A stretch of 64,000 nt of DNA, from positions 55,345-119,344 of the forward strand of contig JAUBSN010000011.1 in NCBI GenBank assembly GCA_036704825.1, written 5' to 3'. The stretch comes from Microcoleus sp036704825. Its GTDB lineage: Bacteria > Cyanobacteriota > Cyanobacteriia > Cyanobacteriales > Microcoleaceae. Shown in pieces: positions 26,155-35,376 of this stretch. Under the pieces are notes generated by a model that saw only the letters and a program-made list of their open reading frames with translations, did no database searches and was not told the origin of the DNA. The translations under genes and the position numbers were made by a program. Within the stretch, counting starts at the first letter, position 1; each line of letters begins with the position of its first letter.

Positions 26155-27363
26155 ATGGACTACAGCCAAGTGCTCGCCGACAAAACCGATACTATCCTCA
26201 AAAACTGGATTGAAGCAGTTCGTCAGGATCGGAACATTGAAAGTGCTGATGCCTTACCGCACTCAGCAATTGAAAATCACATACCTCACCTGCTGGCGGC
26301 GATGGCAACAGTGCTTTCCCAATATCAACACAGCGAAATAAAACTAATAATTGAAGCCAGTTTAGATCACGGATTTCTCAGGGCAGAACAAGGCTACGAC
26401 GCCGCAGAAGTAGCCCGCGAATACCATTTATTGCGTCAAGTAATATTCTCCCAATTAGAAGCAGAATTGCTAGCAGGAACCACAACAGAGGTATTCAGAG
26501 CTTTTCGACTCATAGATGCGGTAGTAGACGAAGCCATTGCCCAGTGTTTCAACAGCTACGTCGCTCAAAGGCTGCAGGAACTTCAACAAATTCAATCTCA
26601 ACTACAACTCACAAATCAAGAACTCTCTCGCCTCGTCAGCGTCAATCAAGAAAACGTCTACCATTTAGCTCACGAACTCAAAACTCCTCTCAACTCAATT
26701 ATCGGTTATTCGGAACTGTTTTTGCGAAAAGAAAAATGGCAAGCTGAAATCAAAGATACCCTCCCCGGCATCGAACACATCGAGCGAGTATTGCGTAACG
26801 GCCGACAGTTGCTGCGCCTGATTAACGACGCACTAGAACTTTCTCGCGCCGACGCCGGAAAAATTAAACTTCACCTGCAGCGAACTAATGTACGATCGTT
26901 AATTAACACCGTAGTAGAAATCATGCAGCCAATTGCTGATGCTAAAGGACTAAAGCTCGCTGTTACCAGCGACGGCGGCCCAATACAAGTAATCTCCGAC
27001 TCTGGGCGACTGCAACAAATTCTGATCAACCTGCTGAGTAATGCCATTCGCTATACAGAATCTGGTAGCATCGAATTAAGTTGCCACCCTGCTGGAGAAG
27101 GAAATTGGGCGATCGCAATTACAGATACCGGCATTGGCATCGCCCCCGAAGATACAAACCGCATCTTTGACCCTTTCTTTCAAGCAGGAGAAGCCGGCAA
27201 ACAGCTATTTCCTACCGAAAGCACCGGCCTGGGATTAGCAATAGTATCGCGGCTCGTCACGCTGCTGCAAGGCAAAATCGAGTTAGTATCAGAAATAGGA
27301 GTCGGCTCAACTTTTACCGTCATTCTGCCGCAAGAAGTTAAAATACTCCAAGAAGTAAGCTAA
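26155..27363 (+). CDS. sensor histidine kinase with RsbRD-type N-terminal domain (paralog 2)
   Basis: 402 aa, same architecture as the kinase at 23216 and highly similar along its length (ILKNWIEAVRQDRN, LQLTNQELSRLVSVNQENVYHLAHELKTPLNSIIGYSELFLRK). His173, N-box NLLSNAIRY, G1 DTGIGIAPED and G2 STGLGLAIVSRL are intact. Start ATG 26155 gives the same N-terminus as the paralog. Only 34 bp precede chlD on the same strand, so readthrough into chlD is possible. Confidence 0.9.
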   Translation: MDYSQVLADKTDTILKNWIEAVRQDRNIESADALPHSAIENHIPHLLAAMATVLSQYQHSEIKLIIEASLDHGFLRAEQGYDAAEVAREYHLLRQVIFSQLEAELLAGTTTEVFRAFRLIDAVVDEAIAQCFNSYVAQRLQELQQIQSQLQLTNQELSRLVSVNQENVYHLAHELKTPLNSIIGYSELFLRKEKWQAEIKDTLPGIEHIERVLRNGRQLLRLINDALELSRADAGKIKLHLQRTNVRSLINTVVEIMQPIADAKGLKLAVTSDGGPIQVISDSGRLQQILINLLSNAIRYTESGSIELSCHPAGEGNWAIAITDTGIGIAPEDTNRIFDPFFQAGEAGKQLFPTESTGLGLAIVSRLVTLLQGKIELVSEIGVGSTFTVILPQEVKILQEVS

Positions 27364-27397
27364 ACATTAAGTTCAAATTTTAAAATCCGAAAATCCT

Positions 27398-29524
27398 ATG
27401 CCCGCAGCCAACCTTAGCCCTTCCACCACAGCCTTTCCCCTCACCGCAGTTGTCGGGCAAGAAGCAATCAAATTAGCCCTGCTGTTAGCAGCAGTCGATC
27501 CCGGATTGGGAGGAGTGGCGATCGCAGGCCGCCGCGGTACAGCAAAATCAGTAATGGCCCGCGCCTTGCATTCCTTGCTGCCACCAATTGAAATTGTTAA
27601 AGATTCTTTTTGCAACGCCGAACCTAATGAAATTATTGCCGAACAGGCATCAAGCTTGTTATCAGAAAATAGCGGGCAAGATGCCCGCACCACCGATACT
27701 AATTTCCCAAATACTGAAATAATTACCACACCATTCATTCAAATTCCTTTGGGTGTAACCGAAGACAGACTTTTAGGTTCCGTCGATGTCGAGAAATCAG
27801 TAAAATCCGGTCAAACCGTATTTCAACCAGGACTCTTAGCCCAAGCAAATCGAGGCGTACTTTATGTAGACGAAATTAACCTCCTAGATGACAATATTTC
27901 CAACCAATTGCTAACAGTATTAACCGAAGGGCGCAACCAAATAGAGCGCGAAGGCATTAGCTTCCAACACCCCTGCAAACCTCTATTTATCGCCACCTAC
28001 AATCCCGAAGAAGGGCCGCTCAGAGAACATTTGCTCGATCGCATCGCGATCGTACTTTCAGCCGACGCAGCACTAGAAATAGAAGAAAGAGTCTATGCAG
28101 TAGAACAAGCTTTATCCTACTCCAGCTCGCCCCAAGAATTCCTCAATCAATACGCCGAAGACACCGACAACCTCAAAACCCAAATCATCCTCGCCAGAGA
28201 ATGGCTCAAAGATGTCAGCATCAAACGCGAACAAATTGCCTACCTAGTAGAAGAAGCCATCCGGGGCGGCGTTCAAGGACACCGCGCCGAAATATTCGCA
28301 GTCCGCGTCGCCAAAGCGGCAGCAGCTATGGAGGGACGCACAGAAGTTAACGCCGAAGACCTGCGCCGCGCCGTAGAATTAGTCATCGTACCCCGCGCCA
28401 CCATCATCCAAACTCCCCCAGACGAAAACCCTCCTCCTCCTCCTCCCCCCCCACCGCCACCAGAACAATCGGAACAAGAACAAGAAGAAGACGAGGAAGA
28501 AGAAGACAAAGAAGACGAACCTCCTGAAGAACAAGAAGAAACCAGCATTCCCGAAGAATTTCTCTTCGACCCCGAAGGCGTAATTCTCGACCCCGACGTG
28601 CTGTTTTTCGCCCAAAATGCCAACCGCCAAGGCAAATCGGGCAGCAGAAGCACCATTTTCTCCGAAGATAGAGGCCGTTACGTCAAGCCAGTATTGCCCA
28701 AAGGCCCCGTCCGCCGCATCGCCGTTGACGCCACTCTCCGCGCCGCCGCACCCTACCAAAAAGCCCGCCGCGACAGGAATTCTCACCCCCCCCAACCCCC
28801 CCTTAGCAAGGGGGGGCAAGAAACGAGTCAACCCCCCCTGAGCAAGGGGGGGCAAGGGGGGGTTGAGCGCCGTGTATTTGTGGAACAGGGAGACATTCGG
28901 GCGAAGCGCTTGGCCAGACAAGCTGGAGCTTTAGTCGTCTTTGTCGTCGATGCCTCCGGTTCGATGGCCCTCAACCGGATGCAGTCCGCCAAAGGTGCAG
29001 TCATGCAGCTACTCACAGAAGCTTATCAAAGCCGCGACCAAGTTGCTCTGATTCCCTTTCGCGGAGAACAAGCAGAAGTGCTGCTACCGCCGACTCGTTC
29101 CATAGCCTTGGCCCGCAAGCGTTTGGAAAGACTCCCCTGCGGTGGCGGTTCCCCCCTGGCCCACGGTTTGACTCAAGCCGTGCGCGTGGGAGTCAACGCG
29201 CGGCAGTCTGGAGATATCGGTCAAGTTGCGATTGTCGCCATTACCGACGGACGCGGTAATATTCCTTTGGCTCGTTCTTTGGGCGAACCGATTGTAGAGG
29301 GAGAAAAGCCTGATATTAAGCAGGAATTGTTAGAAATTGCTGCCAAAATTCGCGGGTTGGGAATGCAGTTGCTGGTGATTGATACCGAGAGCAAGTTTAT
29401 TTCGACTGGCTTTGCGAAGGAATTGGCCAAGACTTCTGGAGGGAAATACTATCACTTGCCGAAAGCTAGCGAACAGTCGATCGCAGCTATGACTAAAAAT
29501 GCTCTGCGCGACGCGATCGGCTAA
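27398..29524 (+). CDS. chlD: magnesium chelatase subunit D
   Basis: 708 aa; typical ChlD is about 670-680. It inserts Mg2+ into protoporphyrin IX with ChlI and ChlH, the first committed step of chlorophyll synthesis. Order: AAA+ domain (Walker A-like GRRGTAKS, LYVDEINLLDD), a Pro-rich then Glu/Asp-rich linker (about 345-385), and a VWA domain with MIDAS DASGSMALNRM. Two in-frame palindromic repeats add length: SGQDARTT inside the AAA+ domain (27672-27688) and two PPLSKGG units before the VWA domain (28787-28866). Both keep the frame, so the gene is probably functional. Confidence 0.95.
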   Translation: MPAANLSPSTTAFPLTAVVGQEAIKLALLLAAVDPGLGGVAIAGRRGTAKSVMARALHSLLPPIEIVKDSFCNAEPNEIIAEQASSLLSENSGQDARTTDTNFPNTEIITTPFIQIPLGVTEDRLLGSVDVEKSVKSGQTVFQPGLLAQANRGVLYVDEINLLDDNISNQLLTVLTEGRNQIEREGISFQHPCKPLFIATYNPEEGPLREHLLDRIAIVLSADAALEIEERVYAVEQALSYSSSPQEFLNQYAEDTDNLKTQIILAREWLKDVSIKREQIAYLVEEAIRGGVQGHRAEIFAVRVAKAAAAMEGRTEVNAEDLRRAVELVIVPRATIIQTPPDENPPPPPPPPPPPEQSEQEQEEDEEEEDKEDEPPEEQEETSIPEEFLFDPEGVILDPDVLFFAQNANRQGKSGSRSTIFSEDRGRYVKPVLPKGPVRRIAVDATLRAAAPYQKARRDRNSHPPQPPLSKGGQETSQPPLSKGGQGGVERRVFVEQGDIRAKRLARQAGALVVFVVDASGSMALNRMQSAKGAVMQLLTEAYQSRDQVALIPFRGEQAEVLLPPTRSIALARKRLERLPCGGGSPLAHGLTQAVRVGVNARQSGDIGQVAIVAITDGRGNIPLARSLGEPIVEGEKPDIKQELLEIAAKIRGLGMQLLVIDTESKFISTGFAKELAKTSGGKYYHLPKASEQSIAAMTKNALRDAIG
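27672..27688 (+). repeat. palindromic repeat inside chlD (GCGGGCAAGATGCCCGC)
   Basis: Seven-base arms with an AGA loop, encoding SGQDAR in frame within the AAA+ domain. I recall this hairpin as a frequent dispersed repeat in cyanobacterial genomes. Confidence 0.7.
28783..28866 (+). repeat. double C6/G6 palindrome inside chlD (PPLSKGG repeats)
   Basis: CCCCCCTTAGCAAGGGGGG and a second CCCCCCTGAGCAAGGGGGG followed by an extra G-run. Both are in frame and encode Q-PPLSKGG-Q twice, in the linker before the VWA domain. Confidence 0.8.
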
Positions 29525-29606
29525 AATCCTGATACCCGGATTTATCTGCGTTTATCCGCGTTTATCTGCGATTAAAAATCCCAAAATTAGACTTTTTTCC
29601 AAAAGT

Positions 29607-29933
29607 CTAATTTTTAACTCTCACTCTCCGGCGACTCAGCGCCAGCGAACCCGCCACTAAACCCAACCCAACCACCGTCGAAGGCTCAGGAATTCTTACG
29701 GGCAGAGGTACGCGGTTTTCCGTCCCCCGGTTCGGGGTTGAAGAAATTGTACTTTGGGGGAGTTGACCGGTCTGAGCCAGCAGCAAATTTTCTGAACTCT
29801 GCCAGGAAGCAGCGGTAGAAACGGCTCGGACATTAGCTGCAACGGCAGCTTGACCACCGGAAATAATGGCGGCGGCAGCCAATAAAATCCCGGCTGTAGG
29901 GGGCAATAATTTGCGCTCAAAAAAGGTGGGCAT
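29607..29933 (-). CDS. PEP-CTERM sorted exported protein
   Basis: 108 aa. An N-terminal signal peptide (LLPPTAGILLAAAAIISGGQAAVAA) and a classic C-terminal sorting signal are visible: IPEPSTVVGLGLVAGSLALSRRRVRVKN, i.e. PEP motif, hydrophobic helix, Arg-rich tail. Such proteins are processed by an exosortase, none of which lies in this window. The central part (about 60 residues, Ser/Gln/Asn-rich) shows no domain. The gene is convergent with chlD. Function unknown, probably extracellular or envelope-associated. Confidence 0.85.
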   Translation of the reverse strand: MPTFFERKLLPPTAGILLAAAAIISGGQAAVAANVRAVSTAASWQSSENLLLAQTGQLPQSTISSTPNRGTENRVPLPVRIPEPSTVVGLGLVAGSLALSRRRVRVKN

Positions 29934-30492
29934 TGGACATTACCTATTTAGCAGTTTGTCGATCAAACTCGATCTATTCATTAATTTTCTCGGTATCCTC
30001 TGTCTGAGCTACCTTAGCAATTAACGGAACCGATTTGAGATTTGAGATTTGAGATTTTAGATTTTATTTATATTTAATTTAGATTATTGAAGTTTCTGGT
30101 GCCTAGTTTCAACTAAGTCGCAAATCAAAAACCTAAAATCAACTGTGGCCCCTGCCTCTAGCATAGACTCGTTAATCCCCAATCGTAAATCCCCCATCCA
30201 AAATTGATTGACTTGAGCTATCTGCGATTCGATCCACTTTAAGCTGGCCCCTGACCGCAAATAGCGCAGACCCTTTAAACTCAGTTATAGCTTTGCCGCG
30301 AGGCGCAACGGTGCGAGAGGGCGACACGGCACAGACCTGTACGCGGTCTATTATAAACAATCGAGTCCTGCTTGGGAGTGATTTCACCCCCGTTCTTTAT
30401 CAAATCTTTAAACTCTTTCAGATTGTGCAAACAAAGTGTAAAGCTGTCAAAATGATAGATAGCAATTCTCAGCCAAAATTAGGTAAATCCTC
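29934..30492. other. 559-bp gap upstream of the BI-1 family gene
   Basis: Contains a GAGATTT heptamer run (30034-30062) and otherwise no supported gene. It holds the promoters of the divergent PEP-CTERM and BI-1 genes; exact elements are not clear. Confidence 0.4.
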
Positions 30493-31221
30493 GTGAGTAA
30501 CACTAGCAATTTCCGCGAAGCCGTGCGCGAGGCCAAAAACCACGCGCTAGTAGGCCCGAACGTCATCTCCAACGCTCTCCCCTTCGTGGGCGGCGGACTT
30601 GTCTTAACTGCTGTCGGCACCTACGGCGGCCTCGGAGTGATCCGCAACTATCCCGGGATCTTCTTTCCGACATTCATCGCCGCGATCGTCGTAGAATTAA
30701 TTCTGTTCTTCGTCGCCCGCGGTGCCGCCGAACAAGGCAACAAAAACACCGCTTTGCCCCTGCTGGCAACCTACAGCCTGCTTTCGGGGTACACCCTCAG
30801 CGGATTGGTATTTACAGCCCTCAGAACCCAAGGCGTCGGCATCTCCGGCATCGCTTTTGCCGCCCTCGGATGCGGTATTACCTTTATCGCCGCCCGCCAA
30901 ATTGGCTCCAACCTTTCTGAAGAAGACGGCATGGCCCTCACCAAAACTATCAGTTTAGGTGTCATTGCTTTGTTCGTCGTCGTTGTCGGTCAGGTTCTGC
31001 TCTCTATATTTGGGGTTTACACCCCAACTTGGTTGGAAATTGGCATTTCCGGCATTGGCGTATTTCTGTTCGCCGGCGCTGCGATCGTCGATTTTTACAT
31101 ATTACCCCGCAGCTACCGCGACGACCAGTATTTGCCCGCTGCTCTGTCGATGTACTTGACCTACATCAACTTGTTCATTTTCATTCTGCGCCTGCTGATT
31201 GCTATCAACAGCCGCGATTAA
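30493..31221 (+). CDS. Bax inhibitor-1 (BI-1)/YccA family membrane protein
   Basis: 242 aa, seven hydrophobic segments, few charges. It starts at GTG 30493 (SNTSNFREAVREAKNHAL). The C-terminal AAIVDFYILPRSYRDDQYLPAALSMYLTYINLFIFILRLL is the conserved end of BI-1 proteins, including the acidic residue in the sixth segment and Asp near the seventh. Bacterial members are thought to be pH-sensitive Ca2+ leak channels. A single-gene unit closed by a very strong terminator. Confidence 0.85.
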   Translation: MSNTSNFREAVREAKNHALVGPNVISNALPFVGGGLVLTAVGTYGGLGVIRNYPGIFFPTFIAAIVVELILFFVARGAAEQGNKNTALPLLATYSLLSGYTLSGLVFTALRTQGVGISGIAFAALGCGITFIAARQIGSNLSEEDGMALTKTISLGVIALFVVVVGQVLLSIFGVYTPTWLEIGISGIGVFLFAGAAIVDFYILPRSYRDDQYLPAALSMYLTYINLFIFILRLLIAINSRD

Positions 31222-31240
31222 GGGAAACTTTAGCTTCTTA

Positions 31241-31285
31241 AAAAAAACCGCGGCTCGATGTCGATCGAGCCGCGGTTTTTAATTA
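31241..31285 (+). terminator. strong rho-independent terminator after BI-1 gene
   Basis: A-run, CCGCGGCTCGAT, loop gtcg, ATCGAGCCGCGG, then TTTTTAATTAA: a perfect 12-bp GC-rich stem flanked by A and T tracts. Confidence 0.92.
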
Positions 31286-31371
31286 AGATTTGGAATCAAG
31301 ATAGTCGTCATCGCCTCCTCTGTCCCTCATACAAAAAACTTATATCATGTTCGCAGCGGACAGACATAAGG

Positions 31372-31377
31372 TATAAT
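31372..31377 (+). promoter_or_regulatory. TATAAT -10 box upstream of the radical SAM gene
   Basis: GGTATAATTTT about 95 bp before the ATG; the -35 region is weak. A GGGGA ribosome binding site lies directly before the start codon at 31472. Confidence 0.4.
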
Positions 31378-31471
31378 TTTATTTTTTAATCGCTCAATCA
31401 AAGCTCTTGTTATCTAATTGTGTCGATCGCGCTTTCAATATTATTAATCACAAATTAATTGGGGAAAACTC

Positions 31472-33058
31472 ATGTACTTAAAATATGAAGATATCAGAAG
31501 AGTCAGCGTAGAAATTACCTCCAGGTGCAATGCAGCTTGCCCGCAGTGTCCCCGCACCGGCAACCCGATTTTGCCGGGGGCAGAATTAAAGATGGAGGAT
31601 ATTGAGAGAATTTTCCCACAAGAGTTTTGCTCTCAGTTGGATTTGGTGTATATGTGCGGCAACTACGGCGATGCTATGACTAGCAATACCACAATTCCGG
31701 CGATCGAATATTTGCACCGCATGGGAGTTCCTCATATCTCCCTGTACACCAACGGTAGCGGACGCAATCCAGACTGGTGGCAAGCCCTGGCCAAGGCGAT
31801 GACAGGAGAAGACGACCGCGTAATTTTTAGTATCGACGGGTTGGCTGATACTAACAGCATCTACCGCCAAAATACCAACTGGGACAGGATAATGCAGTCG
31901 GTTAATGCCTTTATCCAAGCTGGCGGAAAAGCTGTATGGCACTACTTGATATTTGAACACAACCAGCACCAAGTAGAAGCAGCGCGGGATTTAGCCCAAG
32001 AATTAGGATTTGTCGAGTTTGTACCGAAAGCTACATCTCGTTTTGTGGCGAAAGAGATTTATGATAAAGAGTCGGCCAATCAACAGCCTCAGAAAGCAGA
32101 AAAATCTCAGGTAGATGCTAAGAGCGATCGCCCCAACCAAGCAGCAACAACTAATGCGTCAGCCTCTCAGAATCAAACACAGACCGCTGTTGGGTTGCAC
32201 CGACAAGCTGAGGACTGTTTGAAACAAGGAAAGCTATCAGATGCGATCGCCGCCAGCCAAAAAGCCCTCAAAATTCAACCTAATTTTGCAGCAGCCTGGA
32301 AAACTTTAGGCAATGCTGTTCAAGGTTTGGGGAAGATGCAAGCAGCAGCAGACTGTTACGCCAAGGCCCTCAAAATTCAGCCTGATTTTCCAGAAGTTTA
32401 TGCTAATGTCGGCAGTCTTTACGCTCAACAGCAACAGTGGCAGCCAGCTAGTGCTTATTACCAAAAGGCGATCGAGCTTAAGCCCAATTTTGCCGGAGCT
32501 TATCGCAATTTAGCTAAAGTGTTGACGCAGTTGGGGCAACCAGAAAAAGCAAATTATGCTTGGTATCAAGCTATAGCTATCGAAACCTCTCAAGCACCAG
32601 AATCAACTCCTTATGCCCCATCACAGCCAGCCGCCAGCAAAGAACTCCAACCCCCATCGTTGGAACAATATAAAAATCCGCAGGGAGACCAATTTCTCCA
32701 AGCTGTAGAAACATTTGGTAGCCTAAACAATTACTACCGAAATGTAGAAATTAGCTGTCAGACTCAAGCCACCAAAGAGATTTTCATCAGTTTTGAAGCG
32801 GAACTGTGGCCCTGCTGTTGGGTAAGCCATACTAAATACGCTGTTTACAACCACACTTACAGACCGCAAATGCTGGCTTTAATTGAACAGTACGGAAATG
32901 GCTTTAATTCTCTCAGAACCCAATCTGTAAAAGATGCGATCGCCAGAGATTGGTTTCGCGAAGACCTCACAAAAAGTTTTTCCTGTTCTAAAAGGTTGGA
33001 CGTATGCGCTCACGAATGCGGTAAAACTTTCAATTCAACAGGTTCGCAGTATATCTAG
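31472..33058 (+). CDS. radical SAM enzyme with inserted TPR array and C-terminal cysteine domain
   Basis: 528 aa. Residues 1-195: radical SAM core with CNAACPQC (Cys19, 23, 26), MCGNYGDAMT and FSIDGL. About 196-238: Gln/Ser/Ala-rich linker. 239-374: four 34-residue TPRs ending ALKIQPNF, ALKIQPDF, AIELKPNF and AIAIETSQ. About 395-528: a SPASM-like domain with Cys429, Cys448-449, Cys505, 512 and 516 (ELWPCCW, FSCSKRLDVCAHECG), likely holding an auxiliary Fe-S cluster. In related radical SAM proteins I know, the core runs directly into the Cys domain; here the TPRs have been spliced in. The substrate is unknown, and no precursor peptide is evident within 200 bp upstream. Confidence 0.85.
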   Translation: MYLKYEDIRRVSVEITSRCNAACPQCPRTGNPILPGAELKMEDIERIFPQEFCSQLDLVYMCGNYGDAMTSNTTIPAIEYLHRMGVPHISLYTNGSGRNPDWWQALAKAMTGEDDRVIFSIDGLADTNSIYRQNTNWDRIMQSVNAFIQAGGKAVWHYLIFEHNQHQVEAARDLAQELGFVEFVPKATSRFVAKEIYDKESANQQPQKAEKSQVDAKSDRPNQAATTNASASQNQTQTAVGLHRQAEDCLKQGKLSDAIAASQKALKIQPNFAAAWKTLGNAVQGLGKMQAAADCYAKALKIQPDFPEVYANVGSLYAQQQQWQPASAYYQKAIELKPNFAGAYRNLAKVLTQLGQPEKANYAWYQAIAIETSQAPESTPYAPSQPAASKELQPPSLEQYKNPQGDQFLQAVETFGSLNNYYRNVEISCQTQATKEIFISFEAELWPCCWVSHTKYAVYNHTYRPQMLALIEQYGNGFNSLRTQSVKDAIARDWFREDLTKSFSCSKRLDVCAHECGKTFNSTGSQYI

Positions 33059-33243
33059 CAATAAACCTGTAGGGCTGACTCTCACAGGTACAGCCCCTAC
33101 ATACTGTTGGCGCCCGTCATTCGATTGCGCGATTGCGCGATTTTGGATTGACTTGCGCGAGATAAATTCGGGGGACGCAAGGATTTTCGATTTTCGATGC
33201 TTTCGATCGAGCCCACCGATCGATCGCGTGGCGGGTACCACCT

Positions 33244-34027
33244 TTGAAAGTCTTGGTCAAACCAAAATGGAAAGAATCAGACATTGTTCATCTAGAAGAA
33301 TGTCTCATAAATGAACCACGCAGATATAATAGTCGTCAACTTGCTCAAAAATTAGAACAAGAAAGTGGGGTCAAATTAAGACCTGATAGATTGAGAGGCA
33401 TCCTCAAAAAAAAAGATTATTTGGAAACGAACCAGACCCGGCTATAAAGACAAGCAAGACCCATTACAACGCTCGATCAAACAGGCAGATCGAGATATGT
33501 TGGAGTTGGCAGCAACAGCGGTAGAAATTGAGCTGAAATATCTGGATGAATCAGGTTTTTGCTTGTGCAGTCCCGCTGGATATACATATTACCCAATTGG
33601 AGCGCAAAACGGTTAGATCAAACGCAACGAAGGGCGCGAAGACTTAGTATTTTAGGCTTGCTACAACCGTGTGTCAGTTGCGCGTATGGGTTGGCTGTCG
33701 TCCGTTTTAGCAGCAAATCAGATATCGTTATGATGGAAAATGAAGCACAACAAGCTGAGGTCTGAAATGAAATTAACTGGACGGCTCAGAGTGATAATTC
33801 AAGATAATGGTCTCCTACACAAATCCCTGGATGTCCAACAAAAATGGTCTCAGTGCGAAAGCCAGGGATTGTATATTTTCTTTTGACCTAAATACTGTTC
33901 GGAAATGAATAAAATTGAACGGAAATGGCAGCAACTTAAACATCATGAACTGGTCGGACAAATGTTTGAAGATGAACTAGATATTGCCTAGGCAGTAATG
34001 GAGGGAATTGAAGCGAAAGGGCAATGA
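33244..34027 (+). pseudogene. IS630-family transposase relic
   Basis: Pieces in shifting frames rebuild one transposase. An HTH region (EECLINEPRRYNSRQLAQKLEQESGVKLRPDRLRGIL) is followed after a frameshift by WKRTRPGYKDKQDP and YLDESGFCL; then RRLSILGLLQP, IIQDNGLLHKS and NKIERKWQQLKHHEL. The D, D and E of the DDE triad are each recognisable (LDESG, QDNG, NKIE). Several frameshifts and stops make it dead. No clear terminal repeats were found. Confidence 0.75.
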
Positions 34028-34112
34028 GGAAATTATACAAATAATCGCTTTAAATGCAGTTCCAATTATCATTGTTATACCATTTTTATAAAATCGTGCA
34101 ACACTCTTCGAC

Positions 34113-34134
34113 CCCCCCGCTGGCTTGCGGGGGG
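34113..34134. repeat. C6/G6 palindrome
   Basis: CCCCCCGC-TGGCTT-GCGGGGGG, the intergenic counterpart of the elements found in frame in the amidase and chlD genes. Confidence 0.6.
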
Positions 34135-34387
34135 AACAAGAATACTGTTATTTCGTTTAAAATTGGTATTAACATTTCTTTACTTGCCTTTGTTTTTTTA
34201 TACCGACCTACTTAAATTCAGATTGTTAGTTTCGCAGCAACAGCCAGAACTCCCGCAGAAAGTAGTACCAAATCGAGGCTACAGTGTAACTGGATTACCT
34301 GTTCCATTAGCAAAGGTGCGGAATATTGCCAGTCACGTTTTCCAGTTTCCTGACGTTCTTTTCTAAAAAGAGACTCCCAGTTAATCT

Positions 34388-34414
34388 GGCGATCGCCTTG
34401 AGTAGGCGATCGCC
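34388..34414. repeat. hairpin made of two HIP1-containing arms
   Basis: GGCGATCGCC-TTGAGTA-GGCGATCGCC. Each arm is itself palindromic, so the region can form a cruciform. It lies about 90 bp upstream of the ParA-like gene and could be a terminator for upstream transcription. Confidence 0.55.
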
Positions 34415-34503
34415 ATTATTGGAGTAATAATACTTAGCAAACGCTAATTGGGCGATCGTTATGTTTTAATAAAAAATTGAGCAAAATCCAAACAAACCCA
34501 GCC

Positions 34504-35376
34504 ATGAGTCCTAAATCAATAGCCGTAATCAACTTCAAAGGCGGTGTCGGAAAGACCACCGTCACTTGGAGTCTGGGAAATATTATATCCCAAGGAACAG
34601 ACCGAGAAGTCTTGATGTTAGACTTAGATCCGCAAATGTCGCTCACAGAGGCGATCGGACTTAACGAAAATACCGGTCATTTAGATGACAAATTTGGTAA
34701 GTGGTACGAACAATCTCTAAAGCACAGACTCACAATTTACGACGCTCTAGAAGTCTTTAAAAAAGCCGGCCATAACTTTAAATTTCCCGTTGGCTTCGAC
34801 ACCATTTATCAGATTGACGAACAGTTGCACTTTATCCCTTCAGTTGAAGAATTGTATTGGTTGGATATCGATGGATTTGAGGGAAAAAGTGTTAAAGACT
34901 TCATCCGCAGATTCATCGGGAAAATCGCCAACTCTGCCAATCTCCCCAAATACGACTTGATGCTTTTTGACTGTTCGCCTTCCTTCAGTCTCCTCACCTA
35001 CAGCGTACTCTCTTGCTGCGACTTAATATTAATTCCCGTCAATCCCGATTATTTTGGTTCTAGGGGATTGAGTTTAGTTTTAAACTCGCTCCAGAAACGG
35101 ATTGAGCCTTATCCTTTTCCCAAAATAGCAGTGTTTATGAATAAAGCCAAAATCTATGGAGGCTTGCTGACAAATGAAGTTCAGTTTTACATGAGAGAAG
35201 TAAAGAGACTTTGTGATGAGATATCAAAAGATAATAACATAGAAGTTAGATTTTTAGAATCGACAATTCGGGAAAGCGTCGGGCTAAAACGGGCGATTAA
35301 CGAGGGAGAACTGCCGCGAGAATTAGTTAGAGAATTTGAAAAACTATGGCGCGAGTGTGAGGAGTATCTGAAATGA
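34504..35376 (+). CDS. orphan ParA-like ATPase
   Basis: 290 aa from ATG 34504 (a TTG at 34477 would add nine residues). Deviant Walker A FKGGVGKTT, Walker A' MLDLDPQMS, and Walker B-like YDLMLFDCSPSFSLLTYSVL followed by IPVNPDYFGSRGL are all intact. There is an insert of about 45 residues after the second motif (GKWYEQSLKHRLTIYDALEVFKK). No HTH precedes the ATPase domain, and no parB or parS-like gene is nearby, so it is probably a positioning ATPase rather than chromosome segregation ParA. Its stop overlaps the next start by 4 bp (ATGA). Confidence 0.82.
   Translation: MSPKSIAVINFKGGVGKTTVTWSLGNIISQGTDREVLMLDLDPQMSLTEAIGLNENTGHLDDKFGKWYEQSLKHRLTIYDALEVFKKAGHNFKFPVGFDTIYQIDEQLHFIPSVEELYWLDIDGFEGKSVKDFIRRFIGKIANSANLPKYDLMLFDCSPSFSLLTYSVLSCCDLILIPVNPDYFGSRGLSLVLNSLQKRIEPYPFPKIAVFMNKAKIYGGLLTNEVQFYMREVKRLCDEISKDNNIEVRFLESTIRESVGLKRAINEGELPRELVREFEKLWRECEEYLK

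Noticed and set aside
34163..34366. 67-codon ORF upstream of the ParA-like gene
   Set aside because: Hydrophobic start but no signal, no family and repeat-rich surroundings; not supported.
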